DNA of 64,000 nucleotides from Hyaloperonospora brassicae (lineage: Eukaryota; Oomycota; Peronosporomycetes; Peronosporales; Peronosporaceae): the NCBI GenBank assembly GCA_947650285.1, contig CANTFL010000188.1, positions 62,001-126,000 on the forward strand. The letters are read 5' to 3'. This document shows positions 62,983 to 64,000 of this stretch, piece after piece. Below the pieces are notes generated by a model. That model did not search any database, was not told the origin of the DNA, and saw only the letters and a program-made list of their open reading frames with translations. The stretch's first letter is position 1; each line of letters opens with the position of its first letter. A program made the position numbers and the translations under genes.

Positions 62983-63656
62983 GACGGGATAAAATCGGGT
63001 GCGCGGGTATGGGAGGGGCGATATGACGGGTTGGGGAGGGGGTCATATGGATACCGGTTTTGTACTGGTTGCGTGCCGTCGGGGTCGAATGGCAGCAGTG
63101 TGTCGGGGGTTACGCAGTTTACTTTGTAGCTCATAGGAATGTGCTCGATCCAGTTAGCGAGCGTGTACCGATCGTCTGGGGTTACATCAGCTGCTTTCGT
63201 GAATTGTGCCAATTGTACCTCCTTGTGCTAACCGTAGAGTTGACACGCAGGAAGTCCTGTGATCAGGTGTAAACTTTCCATTCTAGCTCACGTGTGCATT
63301 CACGTTCGCCTTGTCGCACTGCGTGGCCTACTTTTGCGTACAACAAGGAAACTGTGTATGCCGCCATCGAGCACTGTTCATCACTGCAACCTTGCAATGT
63401 ATAGCACGAGCACACGCTATGCGCAGCTACTACCATTGTCTCCAGAATCCATACATGCGCATGGGAACCTCAGGCAAGCACGCGACCGAAAAAAGTGACT
63501 CCAACACGGAAATGCTGTAGCAACGTTCATCCCGCATGGTCCAACAACAGGTCAAACACCAGTTGATCTCGGCCACACACAGTCAAACATAGTTGTCCAG
63601 TCTTTTGCAGTCTGCCATGACCAAAACACACACCAGCGTCCAACCAGCTGTAAAAC
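62983..63656. other. upstream region of the helicase gene
   Basis: Should hold the helicase promoter and 5' UTR. A minus-strand frame from about 63,230 (after an acceptor-like GGTTAG) runs protein-like (DDRYTLANWIEHIPMSYKVN) toward the helicase start in another frame and never stops before it. I do not call it a gene. Confidence 0.4.
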
Positions 63657-63722
63657 ATGCAACAAGACACGACGACCAACACATAGGCCCTCCTCGGTCT
63701 ATATCGTCGTGTCTTGTTGCAT
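63657..63722. repeat. perfect 19-bp stem-loop
   Basis: Arm ATGCAACAAGACACGACGA at 63657-63675 is the exact reverse complement of 63704-63722, with a 28-nt loop. It lies 7 nt past the stop codon of the minus-strand gene that follows, so it would form in its 3' UTR. Confidence 0.95.
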
Positions 63723-63729
63723 ACAATTC

Positions 63730-64000
63730 TCAAGCCTTTGCGACGCGCTCGTGGTCGGGCGGGTAGGTGGGTGGGTACAACTCGGCCATTCGCTTTCCAT
63801 TCTTCCAGCAAAAGTCTCGACTGTCTAGTCTACTGTACATCAAGTTGTGCCCGTCTCGCTCCCGTAGCGTGCCCCACTGCACCCCCCTATCACGATGCGT
63901 CTCCACTTCCTGCCTCAACAGTGCTGCCACATCACCGCGCTGCTGTCTTCCAGCCCAACGACATCTTCGATCAAAACCGCTGACGTCCGCGGCCCGTCCT
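63730..64000 (-). CDS. 3' end of an unidentified gene, cut by the window
   Basis: The minus-strand frame is open from the window edge to a TGA at 63730. The clearest part reads EVETHRDRGVQWGTLRERDG and SRDFCWKNGKRMAELYPPTY, ending DHERVAKA. Composition (charged, Pro/Tyr-rich C-terminus) looks like real protein but I recognise no family. The upstream part (residues read as FDRRCRWAGRQQRG) may be intron, since it looks less protein-like. The 19-bp hairpin lies just downstream. Confidence 0.5.
   Translation of the reverse strand, partial: GRAADVSGFDRRCRWAGRQQRGDVAALLRQEVETHRDRGVQWGTLRERDGHNLMYSRLDSRDFCWKNGKRMAELYPPTYPPDHERVAKA

Noticed and set aside
62682..63212. Minus-strand frame running into the helicase start
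   Set aside because: It has no ATG, does not stop before the helicase and shadows it afterwards; the protein-like first 70 codons may be chance in the 5' UTR.

Overview
The window looks like nuclear DNA of a filamentous oomycete (Phytophthora/downy-mildew type). Conserved eukaryotic genes have few, short introns (71-212 bp in the one multi-intron gene). They sit in two compact islands at the window ends, and between them lies about 44 kb that is gene-poor and filled with Ty3/gypsy LTR retrotransposons. FYVE-domain proteins, mitochondrial proteins, a shaggy/GSK3 kinase and a DHX29-like helicase are ordinary eukaryotic genes; the chromodomain gypsy elements match families I know from oomycetes. 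No organism name is given in the sequence, so this is inference.

Left island (about 860-6,130): a small two-exon RRM protein with a likely mitochondrial presequence (minus) diverges from a CASP-type Golgi coiled-coil protein (plus). An inner-membrane-peptidase-2-like protease (plus) follows, then a FYVE-DEP protein (minus). From 6.1 to 10.27 kb I see only one doubtful multi-exon gene and decayed coding remnants.

Repeat block: Gyp1 (10,274-18,380, plus) is a gypsy chromovirus with an open 900-codon reverse transcriptase/RNase H frame. A LINE 3' fragment (18.8-20.15 kb) and a 125-bp-armed foldback repeat (20.6-20.97 kb) follow. From 21.2 to 51.0 kb there is a Russian-doll nest. Gyp4 (minus, oldest, same family as Gyp1) was split by Gyp3 (minus, large, dual RNase H, 4-bp target duplication TCAT). 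Gyp3 was itself split, inside its chromodomain, by Gyp2 (plus, LTRs about 95 % alike). A separate Gyp3-like LTR sits in the Gyp4 reverse transcriptase. Protein order and reading frames rejoin across each insertion.

Right island (54.1-64.0 kb): a six-exon GSK3 kinase gene (exon borders resolved below), an intronless 1,583-residue DHX29-like DExH helicase, and the 3' end of an unidentified gene, all on the minus strand.

Most interesting signals: (1) Gyp1 is packed end to end, through coding and non-coding parts, with short perfect stem-loops far beyond chance; (2) its two LTRs differ strongly in sequence yet keep the same row of stems with compensatory changes, also seen in the Gyp4 LTR; (3) each of the four gypsy elements appears to carry an antisense reading frame between integrase/chromodomain and the 3' LTR, pointing back at pol. 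Together these suggest a lineage of retroelements under selection for base-paired structure and with a convergent antisense gene.
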